Made by a program: the position numbers and the translations under genes. This document shows, piece after piece, positions 26,079 through 34,947 of a DNA stretch of 64,000 nucleotides; position 1 is the stretch's first letter; every line of letters starts with the position of its first letter. Origin of the DNA: Peribacillus asahii (lineage in GTDB: Bacteria; Bacillota; Bacilli; Bacillales; DSM-1321). The stretch is from contig NZ_CP026095.1 of assembly GCF_004006295.1 (NCBI RefSeq), forward strand, positions 2,590,001 to 2,654,000. Reading direction: 5' to 3'. The notes under the pieces were generated by a model. That model was not told the DNA's origin. It saw nothing but the letters and a program-made list of their open reading frames with translations, and did no database searches.

Positions 26079-27359
26079 TTAGACCCAGCCGCGAAATTCA
26101 ATTGCTTTAGTCATCCGTTCTAGCCCCACCATATAAGCAGCTAACCTCATATCCACATTCTTTCGGATTGATGTAGTATACACTCTTGAAAATGCCTCCA
26201 CCAACTTCAGTTCCAACTTCTCATTCACTTCTTGTTCTGACCAATAATAACCTTGATTATTTTGCACCCATTCGAAATAGGAAACAACTACGCCTCCTGC
26301 GTTCGCTAACACATCTGGAACAAGCAACACATTGTTCTCCCTCAAAATCTCAGTAGCACGCAATGTTGTCGGTCCATTTGCTGCTTCTACGACAATTTTC
26401 GCTTTAATATCATTAGCATTGTGTTCTGTTAGCTGATTTTCAATCGCAGCAGGAATAAGAATATCGCAATCTTGAACTAACAGCTCTCCATTGGTAATTC
26501 GATTTTCAAAAAGATTTGTAACACTCCCAAATGAATCTCTATTGTCTAGTAAAAAATTGATATCAAGACCATCAGGATTATACAAAGCGCCCAACGCATC
26601 TGATATGCCAACTACTTTTATTCCGACATCATGAAAGAACTTAGCGACATAGCTACCTACATTTCCAAATCCCTGAATAATAACTCGTGCTTCTTTTATA
26701 GGTAAACCTATTAATTTTGCTGCTTCTTTGGTTGCGATTACCACTCCTAGCGCTGTTGAAGATTCTCTTCCAAGAGAACCACCCAATGCGATGGGTTTCC
26801 CTGTAATAAAACCTGGAGAATCAAATTCACGTATATGACTATACTCATCCATCATCCATGCCATTACTTGAGAATTCGTAAATACATCAGGAGCTGGGAT
26901 ATCTTTCGTTGGCCCCACAATTTGACTAATTGCCCGAACATACCCTCTGCTTAATTTTTCCAATTCTGCAAATGACATTTTACGTGGATCACACTTTATT
27001 CCACCTTTTCCTCCACCGTAAGGAACACCCATAATTCCACATTTAATGCTCATCCAAATCGAGAGGGCCTTCACCTCTTCTTCTGTTACATCCGGATGAA
27101 AGCGAATGCCACCTTTTGTTGGTCCTACTGCATCGTTATGTTGCGCCCGATAACCTGTAAATACACTTACAGTACCATTATCCATCTTTACAGGAATCCT
27201 TACGCTCAAAGATCGAAGAGGCTCTTTCAATAACTCATATTTCCCATCTTTTTCTCTCATTTCTTCTAGCGCCATTTTTATAATTCGCTGTGTACGATTA
27301 AGAACATTTAAATTTTCATCAACGGATTGTTCATAGTGCTTTTCGACTTTAGAATTCAT
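26079..27359 (-). CDS. gudB: NAD-dependent glutamate dehydrogenase (GudB/RocG type)
   Basis: 426 residues from the ATG at 27359 (SD aagggg), matching the Bacillus enzymes. The substrate-binding core has GGGKGGIKCDPR and the catalytic lysine and aspartate region PAPDVFTN. The Rossmann motif is IIQGFGNVGSYVAKFF. It catalyses glutamate to 2-oxoglutarate plus ammonium. An in-frame GTG or ATG extension to 27434 exists but lacks an SD. The promoter upstream is overlapped by a long palindrome. The symbol rests on similarity to GudB/RocG, which I cannot separate here. Confidence 0.9.
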   Translation of the reverse strand: MNSKVEKHYEQSVDENLNVLNRTQRIIKMALEEMREKDGKYELLKEPLRSLSVRIPVKMDNGTVSVFTGYRAQHNDAVGPTKGGIRFHPDVTEEEVKALSIWMSIKCGIMGVPYGGGKGGIKCDPRKMSFAELEKLSRGYVRAISQIVGPTKDIPAPDVFTNSQVMAWMMDEYSHIREFDSPGFITGKPIALGGSLGRESSTALGVVIATKEAAKLIGLPIKEARVIIQGFGNVGSYVAKFFHDVGIKVVGISDALGALYNPDGLDINFLLDNRDSFGSVTNLFENRITNGELLVQDCDILIPAAIENQLTEHNANDIKAKIVVEAANGPTTLRATEILRENNVLLVPDVLANAGGVVVSYFEWVQNNQGYYWSEQEVNEKLELKLVEAFSRVYTTSIRKNVDMRLAAYMVGLERMTKAIEFRGWV

Positions 27360-27501
27360 TTCTTCTACCCCTTCAGTATAATTTTCAATACGCACATTAA
27401 ATTGATGAGGAAAAACAAAACCTATAATCTCCACAACTAAAGTAAGTCTTTCTAAATATTGGGTTTTTATTTTTTTAGAAAATCACCCTTCGGATTAATT
27501 T

Positions 27502-27552
27502 AATATTTATTTCATTACAGATTATGATATGAAATAAATATTACAAAGTCAA
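27502..27552 (-). promoter_or_regulatory. Sigma-A promoter with a 14-bp palindrome at the -10
   Basis: On the minus strand TTGACT (27552-27547) and TATCAT (27529-27524) are 17 bp apart. A perfect 14-bp inverted repeat (AATATTTATTTCAT, 27502-27515 and 27529-27542; spacer 13) surrounds the -10 element. This looks like an operator for a repressor, perhaps the RpiR protein. Confidence 0.5.
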
Positions 27553-27626
27553 GTCTAATAAGATGTATTTTTCCATATTTTCCATTGAAAATCCTCAAAG
27601 CCATATATATAAATTAATCAATACTA

Positions 27627-27658
27627 AAAAAGCACTCCAAGAAAATGGAGCGCTTTTT
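27627..27658 (-). terminator. Terminator after the thiolase remnant
   Basis: Arms AAAAAGCaCTCCA and TGGAGcGCTTTTT, then TTTTTTAG on the minus strand. Possibly bidirectional. Confidence 0.65.
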
Positions 27659-27665
27659 ACAAAGC

Positions 27666-27852
27666 TTATTTACCAGGCACTTCAATCATAATCGCGTCCG
27701 GCCACTACCAGAGCAAATCGCCGCAATACCTATACCACCGCCTCTACGTTTCAATTCATAAGCAAGAGTTAAAATGATACGTGCGCCACTGGCCCGATTG
27801 GATGGCCGAGAGCAACTGCACCACCATTGACATTTACTTTTTTGGGTCGATT
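27666..27852 (-). pseudogene. C-terminal remnant of an acetyl-CoA acetyltransferase (thiolase)
   Basis: Pieces of the thiolase end are readable in shifted frames: [19 protein letters not shown] (active-site loop with GHP), [26 protein letters not shown], and the terminal IMIEVPGK stop. At least two frameshifts separate them, and the N-terminal 300 residues are missing. The former gene was on the minus strand. Confidence 0.75.
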
Positions 27853-28011
27853 CCAGCTATTGGGGTACGGAAACGATTCTGGGTTTCATGGGCCACTATG
27901 GGATTAAATTCCACATAACCTATTTTGATAAGTGTATTTGAGAACCTTTAGAGCCTTTAAAATCAATAAATTGCTTTCTTCTGAATAGGGCAAACCCTAA
28001 TGAAATAAAAA

Positions 28012-28052
28012 TGGACTGAACGGTAAAACCGAACAGTCCACTTTTATTTATC
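28012..28052. terminator. Long hairpin terminator
   Basis: Arms TGGACTGaaCGGT and ACCGaaCAGTCCA around a 3-base loop, with T-rich runs on both sides, so it can work in either direction. Confidence 0.6.
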
Positions 28053-28249
28053 TTACTTCATTATATATCATAGTGACAGGGTTCTTACCATAGACCGCAA
28101 AGCACCATGATGTCAATGATTCTCCTAATTCGAATGCTCTTCTCTGTCCCCTTCGCGCGAGACTGGCAGTTCTTTTCCTCTATTAAAAAAAGACTGGCAG
28201 GGAGGTTAACCCCTGTGAACTCAGCGTGAAGTGCCAGGAGACGTTCTCC

Positions 28250-29112
28250 GGTTCTGGTGCAAAAATTCTAGCTAACTTGAAACTAATCTCTAAATCTTGG
28301 ACATACTGATACTATCACTCTAAAAAAAGGACGTGATCAGTATGGAAAAGCAAAATCTATTCAAGTGGAAACATTATCAACCTGATATTATTTTATTAAC
28401 TGTGAGATGGTACCTACGGTACAACCTTAGTTTTCGTGATTTAGTCGAAATGATGGAAGAACGCGGATTATCTATTGCTCATACAACCATCATGCGCTGG
28501 GTTCATCAGTATGCTCCTGAATTAGATGAGCGAGTACGGCGTCATCTTAAGCCAACCAATGATTCTTGGCGAGTCGATGAGACGTATGTAAAAGTCAAAG
28601 GTCAATGGATGTACCTATATCGTGCCGTTGATTCAGAAGGAAATACGATTGATTTTTATTTAAACAAAACAAGAGATCATAAGGCTGCAAAGCGCTTTTT
28701 CAAGAAAGCTTTGCGGTCTTTTCATGTTTCAAAGCCTCGTGTTATCACAGTAGACAAGAACCCATCCTATCCTCTGGCGATTGAAGAGTTGAAGAAAGAG
28801 AAAAAGATGCCCGTAGGCATCCAAATAAGGCAAGTAAAATATCTCAATAACATTGTGGAACAAGATCATCGTTTTATTAAAAAGAGAGTTCGTTCGATGT
28901 TAGGATTGAAATCTTTTCGGACAGCTACATCTATTCTTTCGGGAATAGAAGCGATGCATATCATTAAAAAAGGACAACTTGCTTTACGGGACAAGTCTGT
29001 CCACAATCAAGTGAAGTTCATTCATCAACTATTTGGAATGGCTGCATAAGAACAGATTCCATTAGGAGTCTATATACCTCTTTCAAACAAATGCAATCTT
29101 TGCACCAGAACC
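28250..29112 (+). mobile_element. IS6-family insertion sequence, intact copy (863 bp)
   Basis: Terminal inverted repeats GGTTCTGGTGCAAA start at 28250 and end at 29112 (TTTGCACCAGAACC). The copy at 52388 has exactly the same length. No 8-bp target duplication is visible, which suggests rearrangement by recombination after insertion. The right end interrupts a coding remnant. Confidence 0.9.
28342..29049 (+). CDS. IS6-family (IS240-like) transposase
   Basis: 235 residues from ATG 28342 (a GTG three codons earlier is possible). N-terminal HTH (FRDLVEMMEERGLSIAHTTI) and DDE catalytic domain: D in WRVDETYVKVKG, D in ITVDKNPSYP and E in YLNNIVEQDHRFIK. It moves by replicative transposition through cointegrates. 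This is the only full-length IS6 transposase in the window and may still supply enzyme to the several non-autonomous remnants. Confidence 0.95.
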   Translation: MEKQNLFKWKHYQPDIILLTVRWYLRYNLSFRDLVEMMEERGLSIAHTTIMRWVHQYAPELDERVRRHLKPTNDSWRVDETYVKVKGQWMYLYRAVDSEGNTIDFYLNKTRDHKAAKRFFKKALRSFHVSKPRVITVDKNPSYPLAIEELKKEKKMPVGIQIRQVKYLNNIVEQDHRFIKKRVRSMLGLKSFRTATSILSGIEAMHIIKKGQLALRDKSVHNQVKFIHQLFGMAA

Positions 29113-29417
29113 GATTTTTCTACCGTATTTAATGTAAGTAAAGATACCAAAAGTGCCAGTAGTTTAGTGCGTTCTTTCACAATCTCTTCTATAGTTAAAG
29201 GGGTTTCGTCAAACTGACAAAACCTTACCGTTTTATTTTACTAAATCAACGTTTCGTTACTTTTTTTCTTAGCCCCTATATATCGAAAAAAATAAAGATG
29301 AGAAAAAGTATAAGAAGAGATGAATCACCACAAAGAATGTAAGAAAAATGATAGTCTAAGTGCATTTAGACTTTATTAAAAGTGATAAATCTTTTTTACA
29401 AAGCTACAAATATTCTA
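29113..29417 (-). other. Gap with a coding remnant cut by the IS6 element
   Basis: Directly after the IS end the minus strand is open for about 35 codons (29113-29222; FCQFDETPLTIEEIVKER..., then LLALLVSLLTLN), without a recognisable family. The IS has removed the rest. The remainder up to the DUF302 gene shows nothing. Confidence 0.3.
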
Positions 29418-29807
29418 TTATTTACTTTTCTCCAGAACACCAATAAGTATTTTTTCGATTTCTTGTGCGATACTTTCTAATTCAGTATCGTTTAATAAAC
29501 CAATCATAGCAGTTGGCTTAGGTAACCCAATTTTTGTTTTTCCTTTTTCTTCATAAATCGTAATTTTACATGGCAGAAAGTATCCTACTAAAGAATTGTG
29601 ACTAAGAACACGTCCAGCTTCAACTGGATTACAAACTTCAAGAATTCTGTAAGGCGTTGTATAACTACTTACCCCCTTTTTCTGAAGAGTTTCAGTCAAG
29701 TTGAGCTGCCAAAGAACACCAAATTTATTTTCTTTTAAATTGTGTTCAATAGATGAAATAGCTTCATCAATTGTTTTATCAGTTACAACTGTATAATGAA
29801 AATCCAT
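29418..29807 (-). CDS. DUF302 domain protein
   Basis: 129 residues from ATG 29807, chosen for its SD (ggaggagga); the longer frame from 29870 has none. DUF302 pattern: FHYTVVTDKTIDEAISSIEH ... YRILEVCNPVEAGRVLSHNS ... GYFLPCKITIYEE. A cysteine lies in each of the last two segments. The function of the family is unknown; it often sits near sulfur, redox or rhodanese genes, as here beside the persulfide cluster, on the same strand. Confidence 0.85.
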   Translation of the reverse strand: MDFHYTVVTDKTIDEAISSIEHNLKENKFGVLWQLNLTETLQKKGVSSYTTPYRILEVCNPVEAGRVLSHNSLVGYFLPCKITIYEEKGKTKIGLPKPTAMIGLLNDTELESIAQEIEKILIGVLEKSK

Positions 29808-29886
29808 AAAATCCTCCTCCAATTCTTTTGTAATATTGTTCGCTTTCAAGAAAGATTTATGTACAGACATAGTTGATTAGCATCAT

Positions 29887-30529
29887 CTATAAAATATCTA
29901 TCCAAATCTTTATGGCTGTACCTAAAATTAAAACAGCTAAAATAGCTTGTAATACTTTGGTATTCATTCTTTTACTAATCTTTGTACCCATAGGCGCTGC
30001 GATTAAACCAGCAATAATCACAATAATCGCTGGAAGATACTCCACCTGCCCCTACGATCCCAGAACCAATTCCGACAATGAAAGCGAAACTAGCTGCAAG
30101 CGGTTTATTAAAGGTCACTTCATCTAAAGGAATATCATCAATTTGTTTCTTAGGAATAAACATCATAATTACTGCTAATAATGCTAATATCCCGTATACA
30201 ATGTTTATTTGAACTTCCGTTAATTGTTGTGATCCGAAGCTACCAATGAATGTACCAATTAAGACCGAAATACCCATAATAGTAATTAACGATTTATTTA
30301 AATAACCACCCTTTCGAAATCCAATGACACCCACTATGGATACAAATAAGACGTCAAATGCGCTAATTCCGGAAACTTCATGTGCTGTTAGAGCCTGAAA
30401 TCCGAACAGTGGTGGAATCATCAGAAGCATGGGGTATTTAACAATAGCACCACCGATACCGAGCATCCCAGAAAGAAATGACCCGATGAAACCGATGGCG
30501 AACAGAAGTAACACATAATAAATATCCAT
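29887..30529 (-). pseudogene. TauE/SafE (YrkJ-like) sulfite exporter, deleted and frameshifted
   Basis: The N-terminal half is normal (GFIGSFLSGMLGIGGAIVKY ... AFIVGIGSGIVGAGG). It then jumps out of frame into EYLPAIIVIIAGLIAAPMGT, KISKRMNTKVLQAILAVLIL and a stop at 29887. Relative to the family about 50-60 residues are missing at the junction, plus a frame change. It is the last gene of the Yrk-type persulfide cluster. The exporter function is therefore probably lost in this strain. Confidence 0.8.
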
Positions 30530-30629
30530 GTTGTTTCCTTCCTTCTAATATAGTAGAACTAAGTATTATGGAATCCAACCGATTACTTGTAGAGAAAAAA
30601 GTGAGTCGAACTACAACTCACTTTTTGTT

Positions 30630-30857
30630 TTACGATTTTTTAATGAAGAACGTTAATATACCTGCCTCTTCTTTTTGATCTACAATTGTATGTCCTGCTG
30701 CGTTTACCCAAGCAGGCATATCTGCTAAAGCTCCTTTATCGGTTACATGAACTTCTAAAATATCTCCTGAATGTAATGTGTCCATTTCTTTTTTTGTACG
30801 TACAATTGGCATAGGACAAGACATTCCTTTTACATCTAACACTTTTGTTGATTCCAT
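30630..30857 (-). CDS. TusA-family sulfur carrier (YrkI-like)
   Basis: 75 residues with the TusA signature DVKGMSCPMPIVRTKKEMD; the cysteine of C-P-M-P (about residue 14) carries persulfide sulfur. The C-terminal beta strand ILTFFIKK is typical. It lies between the persulfide dioxygenase-like gene and the TauE remnant, as yrkI does in B. subtilis. SD aaaggag precedes the ATG. Confidence 0.9.
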   Translation of the reverse strand: MESTKVLDVKGMSCPMPIVRTKKEMDTLHSGDILEVHVTDKGALADMPAWVNAAGHTIVDQKEEAGILTFFIKKS

Positions 30858-30970
30858 TTTAAAATTCTCCTTTTTAATAACAATTTTTCACAGATGAAGG
30901 AGCGGATTAACACCGTCCCTTTCCTGAATTTATGTGTAAGAATTATACACGCATATTCATTACACTTCAT

Positions 30971-32085
30971 TTAGCGTACTGCACATCGGTTTGGACCGAT
31001 TTCCATCTCCGTTTGTTCATCGTTGTTAGGAGTAATTTTCCCCATGTTTACTTGACGAATTTGTTGATACGCGTTTGGTTGTGGGGGTAAATTATCCGTT
31101 ACTGCATGACGGAATTCCTCTTCACTTTCAATATTTAAACCGTGGTTTTCTGCAAATAAATCACCTAGACGTTTTGCCACTGTACCGTCTTCATTCAGTT
31201 CATCGATAATCATGAAGTGTGCTGGTAAAACAATTAAGTCTTGTGCTAGTTCACGGTAACGACGATATAATGTCTCGCGAAGATCGCCTACCCAATCTTC
31301 TGCAAGACCTGCTAAGTCCGGACGACCGATTGAATCGATGAATAAAATATCACCAGTTAATAAATACCTGCTATCAACGATGAATGACGTTGAACCAATT
31401 GTATGACCTGGTGAGTAAAGTGCGCCCACTTCAATTTGAGAGGCACCAATTTTCACTATTAAACCATCTTCAAGAGCTGTGTAATCGAATACGACTTCTT
31501 CTGCATCTTTTGGTGGTAAGTAATAAGTAGCCCCTGTTGCCTCAGCGATATGCCGGCCACCTGAGATGTGATCTCCGTGTAAGTGAGTATCAAATACATA
31601 TTTAATTTCAACATTTTTTTCTTCCGCAAAGTTTGTGAACACTTCTGTGAAACGAACCGCATCAATAATCGCTGCTTCCCCTTCAGAAATCACCATGTAA
31701 GAAAGACAGCCTTTCCCTAGACGAACAAATTGATAAAGTTCTCCGCCTCCAGTTAAGTCTCCTACTTTAATTGGTTCAAGATATGAACTCCAAGACTTCA
31801 TGCCACCTTCAAGGTAGAACACATCGCGACCTACTTCTGCCACCATTTTTGACGAACCTTCTTTTGCACAAACAACTAATATATCTTTATCTGTCGGAAG
31901 TTTTGGGATGATTTCATCTACACCATCTAATAAATCGAAATAAGGAATATTTAAATAATCAAAGCTGGGTCCTTCAATTCGCCAGTCTTCATAAGCTCTG
32001 TGTTACGTACATCTAAAATAAATAACGGTTGATTTTCAATAACTTTACGAGCAACTTGTGCTGCTGTCATTTTAATGATTGTCAT
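30971..32085 (-). pseudogene. Rhodanese-metallo-beta-lactamase protein (CstB/YrkH-like), one-base frameshift
   Basis: From ATG 32085 the frame reads an N-terminal rhodanese-like part ([10 protein letters not shown]). One base is missing near 31997 (restoring it gives [15 protein letters not shown]). The rest is open to 30971, totalling 371 codons. The MBL domain has the iron ligands [11 protein letters not shown] and the downstream GHTIGSTSF and [10 protein letters not shown]. CstB and YrkH-type enzymes oxidise persulfides to sulfite and thiosulfate. The frameshift is not in a homopolymer, so real inactivation is plausible. A CstR-type operator sits just before the start. Confidence 0.75.
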
Positions 32086-32091
32086 ATTCAA

Positions 32092-32107
32092 TTACCCCCA
32101 TAGGTAT
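32092..32107. promoter_or_regulatory. CstR-type operator before the CstB/YrkH-like gene
   Basis: TTACC-CCCATA-GGTAT, matching the ATACC-N6-GGTAT pattern of the three other sites, 7 bp before the ATG, where binding would block initiation. Confidence 0.6.
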
Positions 32108-32201
32108 TGTTTTTCTGTTTTTTAAGTGGAAGGGTATTTCCTTCCACTAGTATTCCCTTGCTATCTAATATTAGGCGTTGCACAAATTAACTACTTTGGT
32201 A

Positions 32202-32597
32202 TTAGAATGTTAATGTTGGTGATGCATCTTTCGCAAATTCAAGGAATGTTACAGCTCCGCCTACTTCAATACCATCAATAAAGTCTTCTTTTGTTAAGCC
32301 CATGACGTCCATCGTCATTTGACAACCGATAAATTTCACGCCCATTTCTTGCGCCATTTCTACTAATTGTGAAATGCTCGGTACGTTTGCTTTTGCAAAT
32401 CCTTCCGCAAAATGTTCTTTTCCTGCTGGCATCGGCAATTGTTGCATAGCTTGTTTATGAATTAAGTTAAGTCCTTCAAATGTGAAGAAGATGGCAACCT
32501 CTTTTTCTGTTGCGGCTGCAGCCGTTGCAATATTAAATACTTTATAAGCGTCAAATAATCCACCGTTACTTGCAATAATTGCTACTTTGTTAGACAT
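32202..32597 (-). CDS. DsrE/DsrF-like sulfur-relay protein (YrkE-like)
   Basis: 131 residues of the DsrE/F family: VAIIASNGGLFDAYKVFNIA at the start and EMGVKFIGCQMTMDVMGLTK with the conserved cysteine near residue 94. It probably relays persulfide sulfur between TusA and rhodanese partners. The SD (ggagga) is good. Its place in the cluster (next to the TusA-rhodanese fusion) matches yrkE in B. subtilis. Confidence 0.9.
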   Translation of the reverse strand: MSNKVAIIASNGGLFDAYKVFNIATAAAATEKEVAIFFTFEGLNLIHKQAMQQLPMPAGKEHFAEGFAKANVPSISQLVEMAQEMGVKFIGCQMTMDVMGLTKEDFIDGIEVGGAVTFLEFAKDASPTLTF

Positions 32598-32626
32598 AAT
32601 AAAATTCCTCCAGTTAATTTAAGTTT

Positions 32627-33190
32627 TTATATTTTTTTTGATAAATCGCCGTTCCAAGAACCCATTCCTGGTAAGACGTTATACACTTTCGTAAATCCTT
32701 TTTCCGTTAGTTTCTGTGCAGCTAAATCACTGCGTGTTCCTGTACGACAAATCACATAAATTTCTTGATCTTTGTCTAATTCATCTAAACGGTCCTCTAA
32801 TTCACCCATTGGGATGGATTTAGAACCTTCAATATGGCCAAATGCATATTCTGCTTCTTCACGAACATCTAGAATAATACCACCGTTAGTAGCGCGTTCG
32901 ATTACTTCTTCATTGGTAATCGTATTTTCAAATTTCTTTTCTAATCCATGGTCATCGCCACTTTTACGGATGTAATGTAGTAATACACCATCTTCTTCTT
33001 TAGTGCCAATATAATGGTGTCCAACACTTTCAGACCATGCTTTTAAGTCTGCAATAGAACCTTTGTCTGTAGCTTGCACTTCTAAGATCTGACCATCATT
33101 TACATCATTCATTGCCTTTTTCGTTTTAACAATCGGCATTGGACATGCAAGCCCTTTGCAGTCTAACTTTACATCTGCTTTTATTGACAT
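32627..33190 (-). CDS. TusA-rhodanese fusion sulfurtransferase (YrkF-like)
   Basis: 187 residues from ATG 33190 (SD ggaggt); an ATG at 33205 is too close to its SD. The TusA domain (residues 1-75) carries LDCKGLACPMPIVKTKK. The rhodanese domain (about 95-187) carries the active-site loop VICRTGTRSD with its catalytic cysteine, and ends LPGMGSWNGDL. It moves sulfane sulfur from thiosulfate or persulfides to acceptors. A CstR-type operator lies 16 bp before the start. Confidence 0.9.
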   Translation of the reverse strand: MSIKADVKLDCKGLACPMPIVKTKKAMNDVNDGQILEVQATDKGSIADLKAWSESVGHHYIGTKEEDGVLLHYIRKSGDDHGLEKKFENTITNEEVIERATNGGIILDVREEAEYAFGHIEGSKSIPMGELEDRLDELDKDQEIYVICRTGTRSDLAAQKLTEKGFTKVYNVLPGMGSWNGDLSKKI

Positions 33191-33205
33191 TCCTAAAACC
33201 TCCAT

Positions 33206-33221
33206 ATACCTAAATGGGTAT
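33206..33221. promoter_or_regulatory. CstR-type operator before the TusA-rhodanese gene
   Basis: ATACC-TAAATG-GGTAT, a perfect 5-6-5 inverted repeat. Confidence 0.65.
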
Positions 33222-33237
33222 TATTTTTCCGAAAAAA

Positions 33238-33522
33238 TTATTCAACTTTCCCTTCCCAAGAAAGCATACCACCAGTCATATTTGTTACATCAAAACCTTG
33301 ACTTTCTAAATATTGTGTTGCTTGACCAGAACGGCAAACCATAATATAAGGTTTATTTTTATCAAGTTCATGCGTACGGAATTCAAGTAATCCAAGTGGA
33401 ATATTCGTAATGCCAGGAATATGACCTGCTTGTACTTCATCCACTTCACGGACATCAATTAGATTTAGCTTTTCACTATTTTCCATACGTTGTTGAACCT
33501 CTTTTTCAGTAATTTCTTTCAT
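33238..33522 (-). CDS. Single-domain rhodanese
   Basis: 94 residues with LIDVREVDEVQAGHIPGI and the active-site loop MVCRSGQATQYL (catalytic cysteine about residue 63), ending MTGGMLSWEG. Thiosulfate or persulfide sulfurtransferase in the cytoplasm. SD ggggga precedes the ATG. No operator directly before it, so it is probably read from the upstream promoter together with the membrane-anchored rhodanese. Confidence 0.9.
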   Translation of the reverse strand: MKEITEKEVQQRMENSEKLNLIDVREVDEVQAGHIPGITNIPLGLLEFRTHELDKNKPYIMVCRSGQATQYLESQGFDVTNMTGGMLSWEGKVE

Positions 33523-33546
33523 TTCATTTTCCCCCTAAATCAATTT

Positions 33547-33894
33547 TTAACCTCTCCAGGCACTCATGCCACCACGAACATTTGTGACGTTTTCATATCC
33601 TATTTTTTTTAATTGTCTGCAAGCTTGTGCACTACGCATTCCACTTTGACAAATCACAATAATTTCTTTGTCTTTTGGAAGTTTCGAAAAATCCGATCCT
33701 AATGGAATATTTTTAAACTGACGAATACTTCGAGATTTATATTCGCCAGGTGTTCTTACATCGATAAATACTTTATCTTTATCATTTACTATCCCGTTTA
33801 ATGCATCTGTCGATATAGTTTTTATTCCTTTAGCGGGTCGCATACGCCAAATGATAAAAACAATCGCAACTGCAATAATTAACCAAATCTCCAT
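33547..33894 (-). CDS. Membrane-anchored rhodanese
   Basis: 115 residues: an N-terminal membrane helix (IWLIIAVAIVFIIWRM) followed by a rhodanese domain with FIDVRTPGEYKSRS and the loop VICQSGMRSAQA (catalytic cysteine about 84). It probably acts at the membrane face. Preceded by a CstR-type operator, so it should be induced by sulfide or persulfide stress. Confidence 0.9.
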   Translation of the reverse strand: MEIWLIIAVAIVFIIWRMRPAKGIKTISTDALNGIVNDKDKVFIDVRTPGEYKSRSIRQFKNIPLGSDFSKLPKDKEIIVICQSGMRSAQACRQLKKIGYENVTNVRGGMSAWRG

Positions 33895-33909
33895 TAAATC
33901 TCTCCTTAT

Positions 33910-33925
33910 ATACCACGAGGGGTAT
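33910..33925. promoter_or_regulatory. CstR-type operator before the membrane rhodanese gene
   Basis: ATACC-ACGAGG-GGTAT, a perfect 5-6-5 inverted repeat, 16 bp before the start codon. Confidence 0.65.
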
Positions 33926-33955
33926 TATTTTATTTAAAATAATACGTCGAACTAG

Positions 33956-34219
33956 TTAACGACTTTTTACAAATAAATTTACAGCTTCTTGAATTGAATC
34001 ATTCAGTGCTTGCTCGTCACCCTCTGCATCTTGGATACATTCAAGTAGGTTTTGACTAACGATTAAAGCTATTGTACCATCCACACCAGAACGAACAGCG
34101 GAAAGCTGAGTGATGACGGCTTTGCAATCTTTTCCTTCATCCATCATTTTCAATATTCCCCGAGGTTGACCTTCGACTCGTTTAATTCGATTTTTGACTT
34201 TATCATCATATGAATTCAA
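33956..34219 (-). CDS. cstR: CstR persulfide-responsive repressor (CsoR family)
   Basis: 87 residues if started at TTG 34219, which has a perfect SD (aaggagg, 8 bp). The longer GTG start at 34264 lies near the operator, with a poor SD. The sequence MNSYDDKVKNRIKRVEGQPR ... EGKDCKAVITQ ... SQNLLEC ... EAVNLFVKSR closely follows staphylococcal CstR. The two cysteines (about 31 and 60) are kept, and asparagine replaces the copper-ligand histidine of CsoR (N-x3-C), so it senses persulfides rather than Cu(I). It should repress the whole cluster and itself. Confidence 0.9.
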   Translation of the reverse strand: MNSYDDKVKNRIKRVEGQPRGILKMMDEGKDCKAVITQLSAVRSGVDGTIALIVSQNLLECIQDAEGDEQALNDSIQEAVNLFVKSR

Positions 34220-34269
34220 TTGTGCCGCCTCCTTCTCAATTGTTTGGTCATTGCTGATAGTCACATCTT

Positions 34270-34285
34270 ATACCCCACAGGGTAT
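34270..34285. promoter_or_regulatory. CstR autoregulatory operator
   Basis: ATACC-CCACAG-GGTAT within a longer perfect 8-4-8 palindrome (34268-34287, arms TTATACCC and GGGTATAA), before cstR. Confidence 0.7.
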
Positions 34286-34299
34286 AATGTCAACAAAAA

Positions 34300-34682
34300 A
34301 ATAGTTTAAATTTAAATTATCCCAAATACATGAACTAATACTTTATATATTTATTAAATAAAACTGTCTGTTACTTTAAGTACAAAATTTCACAAATACT
34401 TACAAATCCAATTCCTTTAAAGCATTACTCCACAATATGGCCCGATTGTTGAATAGCATGCCTGGTGTTTTTAAACAACTTTATTGTCAGAGCACAGGTG
34501 CCACTTTAATCAAAACGGATAAACTTTGCTTTACATACAAAACTCTAAACCCTGAAAAATTTTCCCTCTTTCTCACCCTATGATACAGTATAGGTACTTA
34601 GAAACGTGAAGGGGGATACATACATGATTGACGAAAAATTATATCCAAGGAGCTACAGAATTAATAAAAGATTGTCAGATGG
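34300..34682. other. Intergenic stretch with a palindromic repeat piece
   Basis: No gene seen until the SDR remnant. 34432-34454 carries ACAATATGGCCCGATTGTTG, a member of the dispersed repeat family that hosts the IS3 copies elsewhere. A short ORF from ATG 34624 runs out of frame into the remnant. Confidence 0.45.
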
Positions 34683-34907
34683 GTACGTGTAAACTCTATT
34701 CATCCAGGATATATTGAAACAGCAATGACAAACTATGCTTCAGAAGCAACTGGACGTACGAAAGAAGAATTAAATAATGCATATCCACTAGGAAGAATGG
34801 GCAAAACCGAAGAAGTTGCACATGCAGTTGTATTCCTTGCATCTGATGAATCTTCTTTCACAACGGGGGCAGAGTTCGTTATTGACGGTGGAGCTACTGC
34901 AAGATAA
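34683..34907 (+). pseudogene. C-terminal remnant of a short-chain dehydrogenase
   Basis: VRVNSIHPGYIETAMTNYAS ... PLGRMGKTEEVAHAVVFLAS ... AEFVIDGGATAR is the last third of an SDR. The Rossmann motif and catalytic Ser-Tyr-Lys part are missing. It resembles the end of the intact SDR at 36389. Confidence 0.85.
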
Positions 34908-34947
34908 TTCGAGTCGATTTCCTGAATAGCTTATCCCTTTTTTAGCC

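Noticed and set aside
28050..28249. Possible gene between the terminator and the IS6 element
   Set aside because: Short broken frames only; no SD or family signature.
33956..34264. CsoR copper sensor
   Set aside because: The histidine ligand is replaced by asparagine and the gene neighbours are persulfide genes; CstR fits better.
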